NCBI GenBank assembly: GCA_019455065.1
Contig: JACFNC010000001.1
Coordinates: 372,001-436,000, forward strand
Direction: 5' to 3'
Source: Rhodospirillales bacterium
GTDB taxonomy: Bacteria; Pseudomonadota; Alphaproteobacteria; Rhodospirillales; Magnetospirillaceae
DNA: 64,000 nucleotides
This document shows positions 54,431-63,509 of the stretch, in pieces. Below the pieces are notes generated by a model. That model was not told where the DNA came from, made no database searches, and saw only the letters and a program-made list of their open reading frames with translations. Position numbers and translations under genes: made by a program. The number at the start of each line of letters is the position of its first letter. Position 1 is the first letter of the stretch.

Positions 54431-55558
54431 CTAATTAGTGCCTTCCGAGGGGAAGACAAAGACCTGGCTGCGGTCGAGCACGACCTCCATGATTTCGCCC
54501 TCGCTTGGCAGGAATCGGCCAGGCATCCGCGAGTGCAGATGAACATGGTGGCTGGCGACGTCGCCGACGCAAAGATGCACGAGACTGGTCCGGCCAAGCA
54601 TGCGCGAGGTGACGACCTGGGCGGCGAACCGGGCATCTTCGTCGCTTGGCCGAAGGTGTAGCGCCTCGGGTCGAATGAGGATTTCCACCGCCGAACCGTC
54701 GGGCAGATTGCGTGCATCGAGCCGCCCAAACGGCGTCTCCACCCCGCCCTCGCTTACCATTCCCTCCAGGCGATTAACGTAGCCGAAGAAACTGGTGACG
54801 AAAGCGTCGACCGGATGGCAGTAGAGATCGACCGGCCGACCGACCTGCACGATCCGTCCATTCCTCATCACGGCGATCCGGTCCGCCATGAACATCGCCT
54901 CTTCCGGGTCGTGGGTAACCATCAGCGTGGCCACCCCGCTCCCCTTCAGGACGTGGAGCGTCTGGTCCCGCACCTGATCGCGCAGGCGGGTATCCAAGCC
55001 CGAGAACGGTTCGTCGAGAAGCATCAGCCGGGGCTTGGGTGCCAAGGCGCGCGCCAGTGCCACGCGTTGCTGCTGCCCCCCCGAGAGCATGTGCGGATAG
55101 CTGTGCGCATAGGGCTTCATGCCGACCTGCTCCAACACTTCGGCGACCCGGGCGCCACGCTCCGCAGCCGGCCAACCGGCCAGCCCGAACGCCACGTTGT
55201 CGGCGACCGTCAGGTGCGGGAAAAGGGCGTAATCCTGGAACAGGAACCCCAGCCGCCGCCGCTCCGGCGGGATATTGGTGGAACGGTCCGCCACGACGGC
55301 GCCCCCGACCGAAACGCGGCCGGCGGTCGGATGTTCCAAGCCGGCAGCGATCCTGAGCGTGGTGGTCTTGCCGCAACCGGAGGGGCCGAGTAGACACATC
55401 ACCTCACCCGACGCCACGGTGAGATGGACGTCATCCACGACTTTGAATGCGCCGAAGAGATGGCTGACTCCCTCGAGCACCAAGCCGGGCGTCGGAGCCA
55501 TGGCATCCCCGGTCTCGTCTTTCCATTCCCCTCTCATCGCGCCGGAAATCTCCCTCAT
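54431..55558 (-). CDS. fbpC: Iron(III)-type ABC transporter ATP-binding protein (FbpC-like)
   Basis: A 375-residue ATPase: Walker A GPSGCGKTTT near 60, signature LSGGQQQRVALARAL near 155 and Walker B LMLLDEPFSGLDTRLR near 178. A C-terminal regulatory TOBE-like domain follows after about 250 (EILIRPEALHLRPS). CysA/PotA-type ATPases with an FbpB-type permease usually import ferric iron, sometimes thiamine; iron is inferred from the partner. ATG 55558 overlaps the permease stop (ATGA); later in-frame starts at 55537 and 55501 are possible. Confidence 0.88.
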   Translation of the reverse strand: MREISGAMRGEWKDETGDAMAPTPGLVLEGVSHLFGAFKVVDDVHLTVASGEVMCLLGPSGCGKTTTLRIAAGLEHPTAGRVSVGGAVVADRSTNIPPERRRLGFLFQDYALFPHLTVADNVAFGLAGWPAAERGARVAEVLEQVGMKPYAHSYPHMLSGGQQQRVALARALAPKPRLMLLDEPFSGLDTRLRDQVRDQTLHVLKGSGVATLMVTHDPEEAMFMADRIAVMRNGRIVQVGRPVDLYCHPVDAFVTSFFGYVNRLEGMVSEGGVETPFGRLDARNLPDGSAVEILIRPEALHLRPSDEDARFAAQVVTSRMLGRTSLVHLCVGDVASHHVHLHSRMPGRFLPSEGEIMEVVLDRSQVFVFPSEGTN

Positions 55559-57261
55559 GGCTCTTCCCCCGGACGGGACCGGGCGATGGCCTTGCTCAAG
55601 AGTACCACCGGCAACACCCCGACCAACACGATCGTCAAGGCCGGCAGGGCGGCGTCCGCCAAGCGCTCGTCGGAGGCCATCTCGAACGCGCGTATCGCCA
55701 ACGTGTCGAAATTGAACGGCCGCATGATCAGGGTCGCCGGAAGTTCCTTCATCACGTCGACGAAGACCAGGAGCGCCGCGGTCAGAATACTGCCGCGCAT
55801 GATCGGGATGTGCACCCGCCGCAGAGTGGAGAACGTTCCGTGGCCGAGAGTGCGCGCCGCTCCCTCCATGCCCGCCGTGATCTTGCTCAGGCTGGCCTCG
55901 ACCGTGTTCAACGAGATGGCAAGGAACCGCACCAGGTAGGCGTAGACCAGGGCGACAAGACTGCCAGTAAGCAAAAGTCCGGTGGCGACGCCAAAAACGT
56001 CGCGCATGACGCTGTCCACGGTGTTGTCGAGCCATGCCAAAGGAACAAGGGTGCCGACCGCGATCACCGATCCCGGAACCGCGTAGCCCAGGCTGGCGAT
56101 CCTCACCGCCGCCGCGTTGGCACGCGTGGCGTTCAGCCGCTGCCCGTATGCCAGCATCAAGGCGACGGCCACCGCCACGACCGCCGCCGTGGTCGCAAGC
56201 GTGAAGCTGTTGGCCATCAGTTGCCAGAACCGGGTATCCGCCGACGTTTGGGCCGATTCGAACGCCCATTTTCCCAGCACCGCTGCCGGCAGCAAGAACC
56301 CGCACGTCAACGGCGCGAGACAGGCCAGGACGGCCAGCGTGGCCCGCATCCCCGAAAGCCGGAAGCGCGGCAGGCGACGATAGCGGCTCGTGGTGTGATG
56401 GACCCTTCCCCGTCCCCGCGACCACCGTTCAAGGGTCACCAGGGCGAGGATGAAAAGCATCAGCACGGCCCCCAACTGGGCGGCGACGCCCGGCTCGTTG
56501 AGTCCGAGCCAAGTTCGGTAGATGCCCGTGGTGAAGGTGTCGACGGCGAAGAAATGGACCGTGCCGAAATCGTTCAGGGTTTCCATCAAGGCCAGCGCCA
56601 AACCCGCGGCGATCGCCGGCCGGGCCAGCGGCATCGCCACCGACCGGAAACTTTTCCAGGGCCCGCATCCCAGCGTCCGGCTGGCCTCAAGGACGCAAAC
56701 CGACTGTTCGAGAAAGGCCGCCCGCGAGAGCATGTAGACGTAAGGGTAAAGGGTGAGCGTGAACATCGTCACCGCACCGCCCAGGGATCGGGTTTCCGGA
56801 AACCAATAGTCGCGTGCCGAAGCCCAACCGAAAAATTCGCGCAGGAAGCTCTGAACCGGTCCTGAATAGTCGAGAAGACCAGTATACGTGTAGGCGATCA
56901 CATAGGCAGGAACCGCCAACGGCAGCAGCAGCGCCCATTCGAAAAGTCGGTCGCCCGGAAACCGGCACATCGTTACCAGCCACGCCGTTCCCACCCCGAT
57001 CACCAGGGTGCCCGCCCCCACGCCAAGCATCAACCACAAGGAATTGGCCACGTAGCGCGGCAGCACGGTGGCCGCGAGATGGGCCCACACCTCGCCCGCC
57101 GGCATGAACATGTGCGCCGCGACGACCAAAACCGGGGTCGCGACGAACGCGGCCACCACGACGATCGGGATGGTCCATCCCGCCATTCCGGCACGGAATC
57201 GGGACATTGCGCGTGCAGGCTGAAATGGCCGCACTTGGGAGGTGAGGTCGATTTCCGACAT
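55555..57261 (-). CDS. fbpB: Iron(III)-type ABC transporter permease (FbpB-like)
   Basis: A 568-residue double permease with two BPD_transp_1 halves, each with its EAA-type loop: EASRTLGCGPWKSFRSVAMPLARPA near 212 and EGAARTLGHGTFSTLRRVHIPIMRG near 485, and about twelve helices. The internal duplication is the FbpB pattern. No gene for a periplasmic iron-binding protein (FbpA) is next to it in this window, so the receptor is encoded elsewhere. ATG 57261 is the natural start; its Shine-Dalgarno match is weak. Confidence 0.88.
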   Translation of the reverse strand: MSEIDLTSQVRPFQPARAMSRFRAGMAGWTIPIVVVAAFVATPVLVVAAHMFMPAGEVWAHLAATVLPRYVANSLWLMLGVGAGTLVIGVGTAWLVTMCRFPGDRLFEWALLLPLAVPAYVIAYTYTGLLDYSGPVQSFLREFFGWASARDYWFPETRSLGGAVTMFTLTLYPYVYMLSRAAFLEQSVCVLEASRTLGCGPWKSFRSVAMPLARPAIAAGLALALMETLNDFGTVHFFAVDTFTTGIYRTWLGLNEPGVAAQLGAVLMLFILALVTLERWSRGRGRVHHTTSRYRRLPRFRLSGMRATLAVLACLAPLTCGFLLPAAVLGKWAFESAQTSADTRFWQLMANSFTLATTAAVVAVAVALMLAYGQRLNATRANAAAVRIASLGYAVPGSVIAVGTLVPLAWLDNTVDSVMRDVFGVATGLLLTGSLVALVYAYLVRFLAISLNTVEASLSKITAGMEGAARTLGHGTFSTLRRVHIPIMRGSILTAALLVFVDVMKELPATLIMRPFNFDTLAIRAFEMASDERLADAALPALTIVLVGVLPVVLLSKAIARSRPGEEP

Positions 57262-57351
57262 GAGGATACGAAAGGCCGTCTCTTGGGTTCTACGGCCTGC
57301 GGCGCGGCATTGCAACTGACTTTCAGTGCCGCCCGACGCGCCGGTGCGGCC

Positions 57352-57768
57352 TCAGGCCCTCATCAGGTTCGCTGGATCGACTCCCAATTTCATCAGGTAT
57401 TGCATGCACGACAGGTCCGCATAGACGCAGTTCAGAAACCTGTACAAGACCTCGTTCAGGATCACCCGGCATTCGCCCGGCCTCTTCCTGTCCAGCGCCG
57501 TTCCAAACTCCGCCAAGATGCCCATCGCCGCGCGGTGCTCGAAGCCCACCCCCTTCGCATCGGGATATCCATAGCGAACGAGAACGTCCTCCTCACGCCG
57601 GAAATGCTCGTCGAGCCGTTCGGTCAGGGTGGCGTGAAGGTCGCGGGCCGTGCGGAAGTCGGGAACCTCTAGGGCGTCATGCAGGAGGGTGAACAAAGCC
57701 GCGATTCGCCGATGTTCGACGTCGATTGACTCGACGCCCGTGTCAACGGGATCGATGGATGCCAACAC
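57352..57768 (-). CDS. Bacteriohemerythrin-like protein with incomplete metal site
   Basis: A roughly 138-residue four-helix protein of the hemerythrin family. The expected first ligand is in DVEHRRIAALF, and HxxxE is intact in LDEHFRREEDVLVRYGYP. The HxxxH pair reads EHRAAM (second His replaced by Met), and the final HxxxxD reads NCVYAD (His replaced by Asn). With two of the usual seven iron ligands gone, oxygen binding is doubtful. The start codon is uncertain: GTG 57768 is used, TTG 57777 or 57765 are options, with GGGGGA just upstream. The iron transporter lies downstream on the same strand. Confidence 0.75.
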   Translation of the reverse strand: MLASIDPVDTGVESIDVEHRRIAALFTLLHDALEVPDFRTARDLHATLTERLDEHFRREEDVLVRYGYPDAKGVGFEHRAAMGILAEFGTALDRKRPGECRVILNEVLYRFLNCVYADLSCMQYLMKLGVDPANLMRA

Positions 57769-57862
57769 TTCCCCCAACCAAATTCGTTTTCGTTGTACCC
57801 TAGGTAAATTATCGTGATGTGTATTTCAATTGTAAACGGATATACCTAAGGTCGATCTATCC

Positions 57863-58480
57863 TTAGTCCCTCTCAATGAGAGAGAGTTCATCCGACAAGT
57901 CGTCCGGCGCGTCGTCCAGCGCGCCGCGTGCGCTGTAGGCGGCCACTGCCGGCCGCGTGTCGAGCAGCCCGGCGGCCTTTAATTCCTCCACCCCCGGCAG
58001 TTCGTCGAGACTTTCCAGGCCGAAATGATCCAAGAACGCTTCGGTGGTCACCCAGGTGACGGGGCGGCCAGGCGTGCGCCTCCTCCCTTTCGGGCGAATC
58101 CAACCCGCCTCGAAAAGAATGTCGAGCGTGCCCTTGCTGAGCGCGACCCCTCGGACCTCTTCGACCTCGGCGCGGGTAACGGGTTGGTGATAGGCGATGA
58201 TGGCGAGCGTTTCCACGGCGGCACGCGACAGCCGCCGGGTGGCCGTGGTCTCGATTCGAAGGTCCGCCGCCAGATCGGGCGCCGTGCGGAACGCCCACGC
58301 CCGGCCGGTCTCGACCAGATTGACCCCCCTGCCCGCGTACTCGGCGCGCAATGTTTGGAGAAGGGCCCGAGCGTCCGCACCCGCCGGCAGACGGGCGGCC
58401 AGGGTCTCCTGGTCCAAGGGTTCGGCCGAGGCGAACAATATGGCTTCAAGCAGGCGGAGCGTTCGCGCTTCGTCCGTCAT
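57863..58480 (-). CDS. scpB: Segregation and condensation protein B
   Basis: A 205-residue winged-helix protein of the SMC-ScpAB condensin. Family segments are LRLLEAILFASAEPLDQETLA at the start, LAIIAYHQPVTRAEVEEVRGV near 93 and GRPVTWVTTEAFLDHFGLESLDELP near 145. The start overlaps the scpA stop by four bases. The acidic C-terminus (APDDLSDELSLIERD) is variable. Confidence 0.94.
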   Translation of the reverse strand: MTDEARTLRLLEAILFASAEPLDQETLAARLPAGADARALLQTLRAEYAGRGVNLVETGRAWAFRTAPDLAADLRIETTATRRLSRAAVETLAIIAYHQPVTRAEVEEVRGVALSKGTLDILFEAGWIRPKGRRRTPGRPVTWVTTEAFLDHFGLESLDELPGVEELKAAGLLDTRPAVAAYSARGALDDAPDDLSDELSLIERD

Positions 58481-59253
58481 GCGGGCTTCACGTAGATTGG
58501 CGAGAACACCTCATGCTGGCGCAGCACGATGCGCCCCTGGCGGGCCAGCTCCAGCGCAGCCACGAACGTGGCGCTGACGGCCGAGCGGCGCAGCAGACCG
58601 CTAAGCCCATCGGGAATGAAACGGGCCAGCGCCGACCAGTCGGGCATCTTGCCCAACATGCCTTCCAGGCGTCGTATGGCATCCTCTACCGAGTAGAGAT
58701 CGGGGGCTTCGACATGAAGTGTTTTGACCGAGGTCCGCCGCTTGAAGTCGCCATAGGCCTTCAGCAATTCGTAGAGGCGCACGTCGTAGAACGCCCGGCT
58801 CGCCACTTCAACGCCCTCCGGCGCCCCCCGCGGGAACACCTCTCGGCCGAGAAGAGGTCGCGCCATGAGCCGTGCGCCGGCTTGCTGCATGGCTTCGAGA
58901 CGCTGGAGTTGGAACGTCAGCGCGGCTGCCATGTCGGCGGCGCTGGGTTCCTCGGCCGGCTGAGGCTCGGGTAGCAGCAGCCGCGATTTCAGAAAGGCGA
59001 GCCACGCCGCCATCACCAGATAATCCGCGGCAAGTTCGAGGTTGCGCCGAAGGACCGATTCCACGAAGGCGAGATATTGGTCGGCGAGCGCCAGGATCGA
59101 GATATGGGTCAGATCGACTTTCTGCTCGCGGGCCAGCGACAGCAATACGTCGATCGGCCCCTCGAAACCGTCGAGATCCACCACCAGGCGCGAGGCTTCG
59201 ACGTCGCTTCTTGCGTCGCCGAAGGCCTCGAACAGATCAGCCCCTTCGGGCAC
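58477..59253 (-). CDS. scpA: Segregation and condensation protein A
   Basis: A 258-residue kleisin that bridges the SMC heads. It has the N-terminal DGFEGPIDVLLSLAREQKVDL (about 28-48), the AADYLVMAAWLAFLKSRLLLP region and the C-terminal winged helix SATFVAALELARQGRIVLRQ. The start is GTG 59253, directly after the protease gene. It sits in the conserved nagZ-protease-scpA-scpB order. Confidence 0.94.
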   Translation of the reverse strand: MPEGADLFEAFGDARSDVEASRLVVDLDGFEGPIDVLLSLAREQKVDLTHISILALADQYLAFVESVLRRNLELAADYLVMAAWLAFLKSRLLLPEPQPAEEPSAADMAAALTFQLQRLEAMQQAGARLMARPLLGREVFPRGAPEGVEVASRAFYDVRLYELLKAYGDFKRRTSVKTLHVEAPDLYSVEDAIRRLEGMLGKMPDWSALARFIPDGLSGLLRRSAVSATFVAALELARQGRIVLRQHEVFSPIYVKPA

Positions 59254-59254
59254 C

Positions 59255-59938
59255 TCAGGTAAGCCCGGTCAGGGTGTATATCGCCCCCGCGAGATACTCC
59301 ACCGGCCCCCCTACCAGCCAGACGAACACGTTCAGATCGATCCCGATGCGATCCCCTATGAGCGGTAGGATGAACAGCGCGCCGAGGATAATCAAGATGC
59401 CGAAATTCTCGAGACGGGCCAGCGGCCGCGCGAGGCTCCGCGGCAGAATGCCCACCGCCACCCGCCCGCCGTCCAGCGGCGGCAGCGGCAGCATGTTGAA
59501 TACGGCGAGCACCAGATTGATGGTTATCGAGTTGAGCAGGTTCTGGCCCAGCCATACCTGGAGCATGGGCGGCAGCATCACCGCAACGTGGATCAGCAGC
59601 GCCGAGAGCGTTGCCAGCGTGAGGTTCGTGGCCGGGCCGGCCGCCGCCACCACGATCATGCCCAGGCGCTGGGGCCGCAGTCGATTGAAGTTCACCGGCA
59701 CCGGCTTCGCCCAGCCGAACAGGAACCGGGCGCCGCTCAACAGCAGCAGTCCGGGCAGGATCAGCGTCCCGAACGGGTCGATGTGGCGCAAAGGATTGGC
59801 CGTCACGCGCCCCAGGCGCAGGGCCGTGTCGTCGCCCAGGCGGGCGGCCATGTAACCGTGCGCGGCCTCGTGCAAGGTGACCGCCAGAATCAGGGGGATG
59901 ACCCAGGTGGTCGCCGCGACGATCCAGTCGGCCATCAT
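59255..59938 (-). CDS. Site-2 protease family (M50-type) membrane zinc protease
   Basis: A 227-residue polytopic protein with the zinc motif TLHEAAHGYMAARLGD (HExxH-type, His23, Glu24, His27) and the third-ligand motif FNMLPLPPLDGGRV (LDG). The compact form lacking a PDZ domain is common in alphaproteobacteria beside scpA, where its substrate is unknown. Two start codons in a row occur (ATGATG at 59938 and 59935), the second shared with the nagZ stop. Confidence 0.9.
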   Translation of the reverse strand: MMADWIVAATTWVIPLILAVTLHEAAHGYMAARLGDDTALRLGRVTANPLRHIDPFGTLILPGLLLLSGARFLFGWAKPVPVNFNRLRPQRLGMIVVAAAGPATNLTLATLSALLIHVAVMLPPMLQVWLGQNLLNSITINLVLAVFNMLPLPPLDGGRVAVGILPRSLARPLARLENFGILIILGALFILPLIGDRIGIDLNVFVWLVGGPVEYLAGAIYTLTGLT

Positions 59939-60963
59939 GCCGCCGTTCCGATCAGGGCGGTCAACTCGGAAAGTGTCACGGCGACGTCAATCGCCGCCGC
60001 CACTTCGGCGCGACGCGACGTCGCCCGGTTCAGCCGCTCCAGGGCGGCGTCGGCGAGCGGATGCGTCGCCGCCGCCACCGCCTCCATTTCCGCCATGTCC
60101 CCATTGCAGTGGAGCACCACGTCGCATCCGGCCGCGAGGGCCGCGCGGGCACGGTCATCGAGGTTGCCGCTCAATGCCTTCATGGAGAGATCGTCCGAGA
60201 CCAGGACTCCACCAAATCCGATTTCACCACGAATGATCGTTTCGATGACCTTCTTGGATATGGTTGCCGGGGCCGCGGCATCCAGGGCGGTGTAGACGAC
60301 ATGCGCGGTCATCGCCCAGGGCGCGTCGCGCAACTCGCCAAAGGGTCGGAAATCCGTGGCACGGAGGACGGCGAGGTCCGCATCCACGACCGGCAGCCGG
60401 TGATGACTGTCGACGCACGCTCGGCCGTGACCGGGGATGTGCTTGACGACCGGGATGACTCCCCCCGCCAGCAGCCCATCGCACACCGCTCGCCCGAGGG
60501 ACGCCACCACCTCCGCGTCGCCGGAGAACGCGCGGTCGCCGATGACGTCGTGGGCTCCGGCCACCGGCAGGTCGAGGACCGGCGCGCAATCCACGTCGAT
60601 TCCGAGGGCGCCCAGTTCGGCGGCGATCAGCGATGCATTCAATCGTGCGGCGCGCGATGCCCGCAGCAGGTCGTCGAGCTCGCCAAAGCGCGCCATGGGC
60701 GGCGCTTGGCGCCAATGGGGCGGACGAAGCCGCTGCACGCGTCCCCCCTCCTGGTCGATTAGCACCGGAGCATCGGCGCGACCGACGCAGGACCGCAATT
60801 CTCCCACCAGGCTGCGCACTTGGCCGGGATCCCTCACATTTCGCGCGAAGAGGATGAACCCCAGCGGGTTGGTCTTTGCGAAAAACGACTTCTCCCGGTC
60901 GCTGAGGGCCAGTCCCTCGCAGCCGAAGATCGCCGCTGTGGGCGGCTGGCTACTTGCGGACAA
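59935..60963 (-). CDS. nagZ: Beta-N-acetylhexosaminidase NagZ
   Basis: A 342-residue glycoside hydrolase family 3 enzyme that trims GlcNAc from recycled muropeptides. It has FARNVRDPGQV near 33, VLIDQEGGRVQRLRPP, VKHIPGHGRACVDSHHRLP near 173 (flexible loop with the catalytic Asp-His) and the nucleophile region VLVSDDLSMKAL near 248. No ATG fits; TTG 60963 is used because relatives begin near SxxxxPxAAIFGC, and it overlaps the SPOR gene end by 14 bases. Confidence 0.9.
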   Translation of the reverse strand: MSASSQPPTAAIFGCEGLALSDREKSFFAKTNPLGFILFARNVRDPGQVRSLVGELRSCVGRADAPVLIDQEGGRVQRLRPPHWRQAPPMARFGELDDLLRASRAARLNASLIAAELGALGIDVDCAPVLDLPVAGAHDVIGDRAFSGDAEVVASLGRAVCDGLLAGGVIPVVKHIPGHGRACVDSHHRLPVVDADLAVLRATDFRPFGELRDAPWAMTAHVVYTALDAAAPATISKKVIETIIRGEIGFGGVLVSDDLSMKALSGNLDDRARAALAAGCDVVLHCNGDMAEMEAVAAATHPLADAALERLNRATSRRAEVAAAIDVAVTLSELTALIGTAA

Positions 60964-61753
60964 CCATGCACCCCGTATTGCGTTTGGCGAGTTGGGCGCA
61001 CAGCGCCCGCGCGGCGAGTTCATCCATCGCTCCGGCGCGCAGGCGATAGAACGTACCGCGAGCACCGAGGTCGACCTTCAGAATGTCACTGCTCAGATTG
61101 CCCAACAGATCGGGATTGTCCTTCTTCAGGCGCACCCATGCCTTCTCGGCGGCGTCCAGGGTTCCCATCGCGGCCAGTTGAAGCATGAAGTCGCCCCGGG
61201 GCGTCGTGGCCTTCGCCGTCTCCGCCGCTGCGGGAGGCAAGGTCTCGACCGAGGGCCGGGGTGCCTCGGGTTTGGCCGGTGAAGGTGCGCGCAGCGATGG
61301 CGCCACATCAGGCACGATGATCTCGGGCGACACGGCGCCCGGGTTGGGCTCGCTGGGCGGCAAGGCCGCCGTCACCGGCGGCGGCTTGGGCTGCTCCGGC
61401 GGTGGCAACAGCCGTTCCACCTTCGGCTCGTGATCCCCTCGCCCCAGGTTCTCGTACACCAGTTTGTCCTGGTTCGGAACGATCAGCCCGCCGGGTTCTT
61501 CGGGGCGAGCCTTGATCGGCCTGCTGTCGGCGCGAATCAACGGAAGTTCGGAATGCGGGCTCGGCGAAAGCTCGGATGAGGCGGTGAAGATGTACCACCC
61601 GGCGACGGCGGCGACCACGGCCGCGCCGCCGAGCAGCAGGGTCGGCACCAGCCGCAGGCGCGCGCCGAAGCGTCTCCTGCGGTTGCCGGGCAGTTCGCCA
61701 AAGGGCTCTGGAATGATGTCGAGTATCTCCCGATCGACCTCCTGCGGACTCAT
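60950..61753 (-). CDS. SPOR-domain protein
   Basis: A 267-residue inner-membrane protein with one helix (about residues 34-57, LVPTLLLGGAAVVAAVAGWYI) and a long proline-rich periplasmic linker. The C-terminal SPOR domain spans about 190-267 (FMLQLAAMGTLDAAEKAWVRLK, ending TGCMVVRK). SPOR domains bind denuded septal glycans, so a division-site role is likely. It lies two bases after argS and before nagZ, a conserved alphaproteobacterial grouping. Confidence 0.92.
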   Translation of the reverse strand: MSPQEVDREILDIIPEPFGELPGNRRRRFGARLRLVPTLLLGGAAVVAAVAGWYIFTASSELSPSPHSELPLIRADSRPIKARPEEPGGLIVPNQDKLVYENLGRGDHEPKVERLLPPPEQPKPPPVTAALPPSEPNPGAVSPEIIVPDVAPSLRAPSPAKPEAPRPSVETLPPAAAETAKATTPRGDFMLQLAAMGTLDAAEKAWVRLKKDNPDLLGNLSSDILKVDLGARGTFYRLRAGAMDELAARALCAQLAKRNTGCMVVRK

Positions 61754-61754
61754 C

Positions 61755-63509
61755 TCACCGCATCTCCTCGACGGGTTGAACCCCGATCACCGTCAAACCA
61801 CTGGCCACGACGCTGGCCACCCCCTGCACGAGGGCGAGCCGCGCCAGCGACAGTTCCACGTCGTCGCCGACCAGGAAGCGAAGTTGAGCGTCGTCCTTTC
61901 CCTTGTTCCACAGCGCGTGGAAGGCCGACGCGAGATCGTAGAGGTAATACGCGACGCGATGCGGCTCATGCGCCTCGGCAGCGCCCTCGACCAGCCGCGG
62001 CCAGCCCGCCATCATCTTGATCAGCGCAAGTTCCGCGGGATCGCTCAGCCGGGCAAGGCCGGCCGCCGCCAGGGCGGAGGGAGAGAGATCCGCGGCCGGC
62101 ATCATATCCGCTGCATGCCGCAACACCGACCGGGCCCGGGCGTGGGCGTACTGGACGTAGAACACCGGGTTGTCGCGCGACTGCTCGAGCACCTTCGCCA
62201 GGTCGAAGTCGAGATGCGCGTCGTTCTTGCGGGTCAGCATGATGAAGCGCACGACGTCCTTGCCGACCTCCTCCACCACCTCCCGCAGGGTGACGAAGGT
62301 TCCGGCACGCTTCGACATTCGGACCGGTTCGCCGTTCTTCAGCAGGTTGACCATTTGGCACAGCTTGACGTCGAGTTCCCCCTCGCCCGCGGTCACGGCC
62401 TTGACCGCCGCCTGCATGCGTTTCACGTAACCGCCGTGATCGGCCCCCCAGACGTCGATCATGCTGCCAAAGCCGCGACGATATTTGTCCAGGTGATAGG
62501 CGATGTCCGAGGCGAAATAGGTCCAGGAGCCGTCCGACTTCCGCAGCGGGCGGTCGACGTCGTCGCCAAAGTCGGTGGCCCGGAAGAGGGTCTGTGGACG
62601 TGGCTCCCAGTCGTCGGGAAGCTTGCCCTTGGGCGGCTCCAGAACGCCCTCGTAGATGAGCCCCCTCTCCTGGAGGAATCGCAGAGCTTCGTCCACGCCG
62701 CCAGCCTCGACCAGCGCGCGTTCGGAGACGAAGGTGTCGTGGGTAACCCCCAAGGCCCTCAGGTCGTCCCGGATCAGGTCCATCATGGACGCCACCGCGA
62801 AACTGCGAAACGGTGCCAGCCACTCGCGTTCAGGTGCGTTGCGCCATCGCGCACCCTCCCGCGCCGCCAGCGCCGCGCCCACCGCCTTCAGATAGTCGCC
62901 GGGATACAGGCCCTCAGGTATCTCGCCGATGTCCTCGCCCAGGGCTTCGCGATAACGCAGATGCGCAGAGCGGGCCAGAATGTCGACCTGTGCGCCAGCG
63001 TCGTTGACGTAGTATTCGCGCGATACCGCAAAGCCCGCCTTGGCGAGCAGCGAGGCCAGCGCGTCGCCCACGACAGCCCCGCGTCCGTGGCCGACATGCA
63101 TCGGTCCCGTAGGGTTGGCCGAGACGTACTCGACGTTGACGCGTCGTCCGGCACCCACGTCGGAGTCGCCATAGGCCGCCCCCGCGATCAGCACCTCGCG
63201 CAGCCTCTCGCGCCAGAAGTCGTCGGACAGCCGAAGGTTGATGAAGCCCGGTCCGGCCACCTCGACGCCGGCGACCTCGGGATGGCGGCGCAGCCGAGCG
63301 GCGATCCTGTCGGCGAGGTCCCTCGGCTTCTGCCCGGCCGCCTTGGCCAATACCATGGCCGCGTTCGTCGTGACGTCGCCGTGGGCCGCCTCGCGCGGCG
63401 GCTCGGCCGTCATCTTGTCCGCGTCCAATCCGGCCGGCATCTCCCCAGCCGCGGCCAACTCATCGAGCGCCTTGGCAATCTCGCCGCGAAAGTACTTGAA
63501 TACGTTCAT
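61755..63509 (-). CDS. argS: Arginyl-tRNA synthetase
   Basis: A 584-residue class I synthetase. The N-terminal Add-1 domain covers about 1-110. The HIGH box appears as [12 protein letters not shown] near 120 and the KMSKS equivalent as [13 protein letters not shown] near 395, the short form common in ArgS. The C-terminal anticodon-binding DALR-type domain starts near 460. The start overlaps the dgt stop (ATGA). Confidence 0.96.
   Translation of the reverse strand: MNVFKYFRGEIAKALDELAAAGEMPAGLDADKMTAEPPREAAHGDVTTNAAMVLAKAAGQKPRDLADRIAARLRRHPEVAGVEVAGPGFINLRLSDDFWRERLREVLIAGAAYGDSDVGAGRRVNVEYVSANPTGPMHVGHGRGAVVGDALASLLAKAGFAVSREYYVNDAGAQVDILARSAHLRYREALGEDIGEIPEGLYPGDYLKAVGAALAAREGARWRNAPEREWLAPFRSFAVASMMDLIRDDLRALGVTHDTFVSERALVEAGGVDEALRFLQERGLIYEGVLEPPKGKLPDDWEPRPQTLFRATDFGDDVDRPLRKSDGSWTYFASDIAYHLDKYRRGFGSMIDVWGADHGGYVKRMQAAVKAVTAGEGELDVKLCQMVNLLKNGEPVRMSKRAGTFVTLREVVEEVGKDVVRFIMLTRKNDAHLDFDLAKVLEQSRDNPVFYVQYAHARARSVLRHAADMMPAADLSPSALAAAGLARLSDPAELALIKMMAGWPRLVEGAAEAHEPHRVAYYLYDLASAFHALWNKGKDDAQLRFLVGDDVELSLARLALVQGVASVVASGLTVIGVQPVEEMR

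Noticed and set aside
57778-57862. Short partial palindromes (CCCTAGGT and ACCTAAGGT) between scpB and the hemerythrin gene.
   Set aside because: Too short and imperfect to call an operator; no second gene needs a divergent promoter here.
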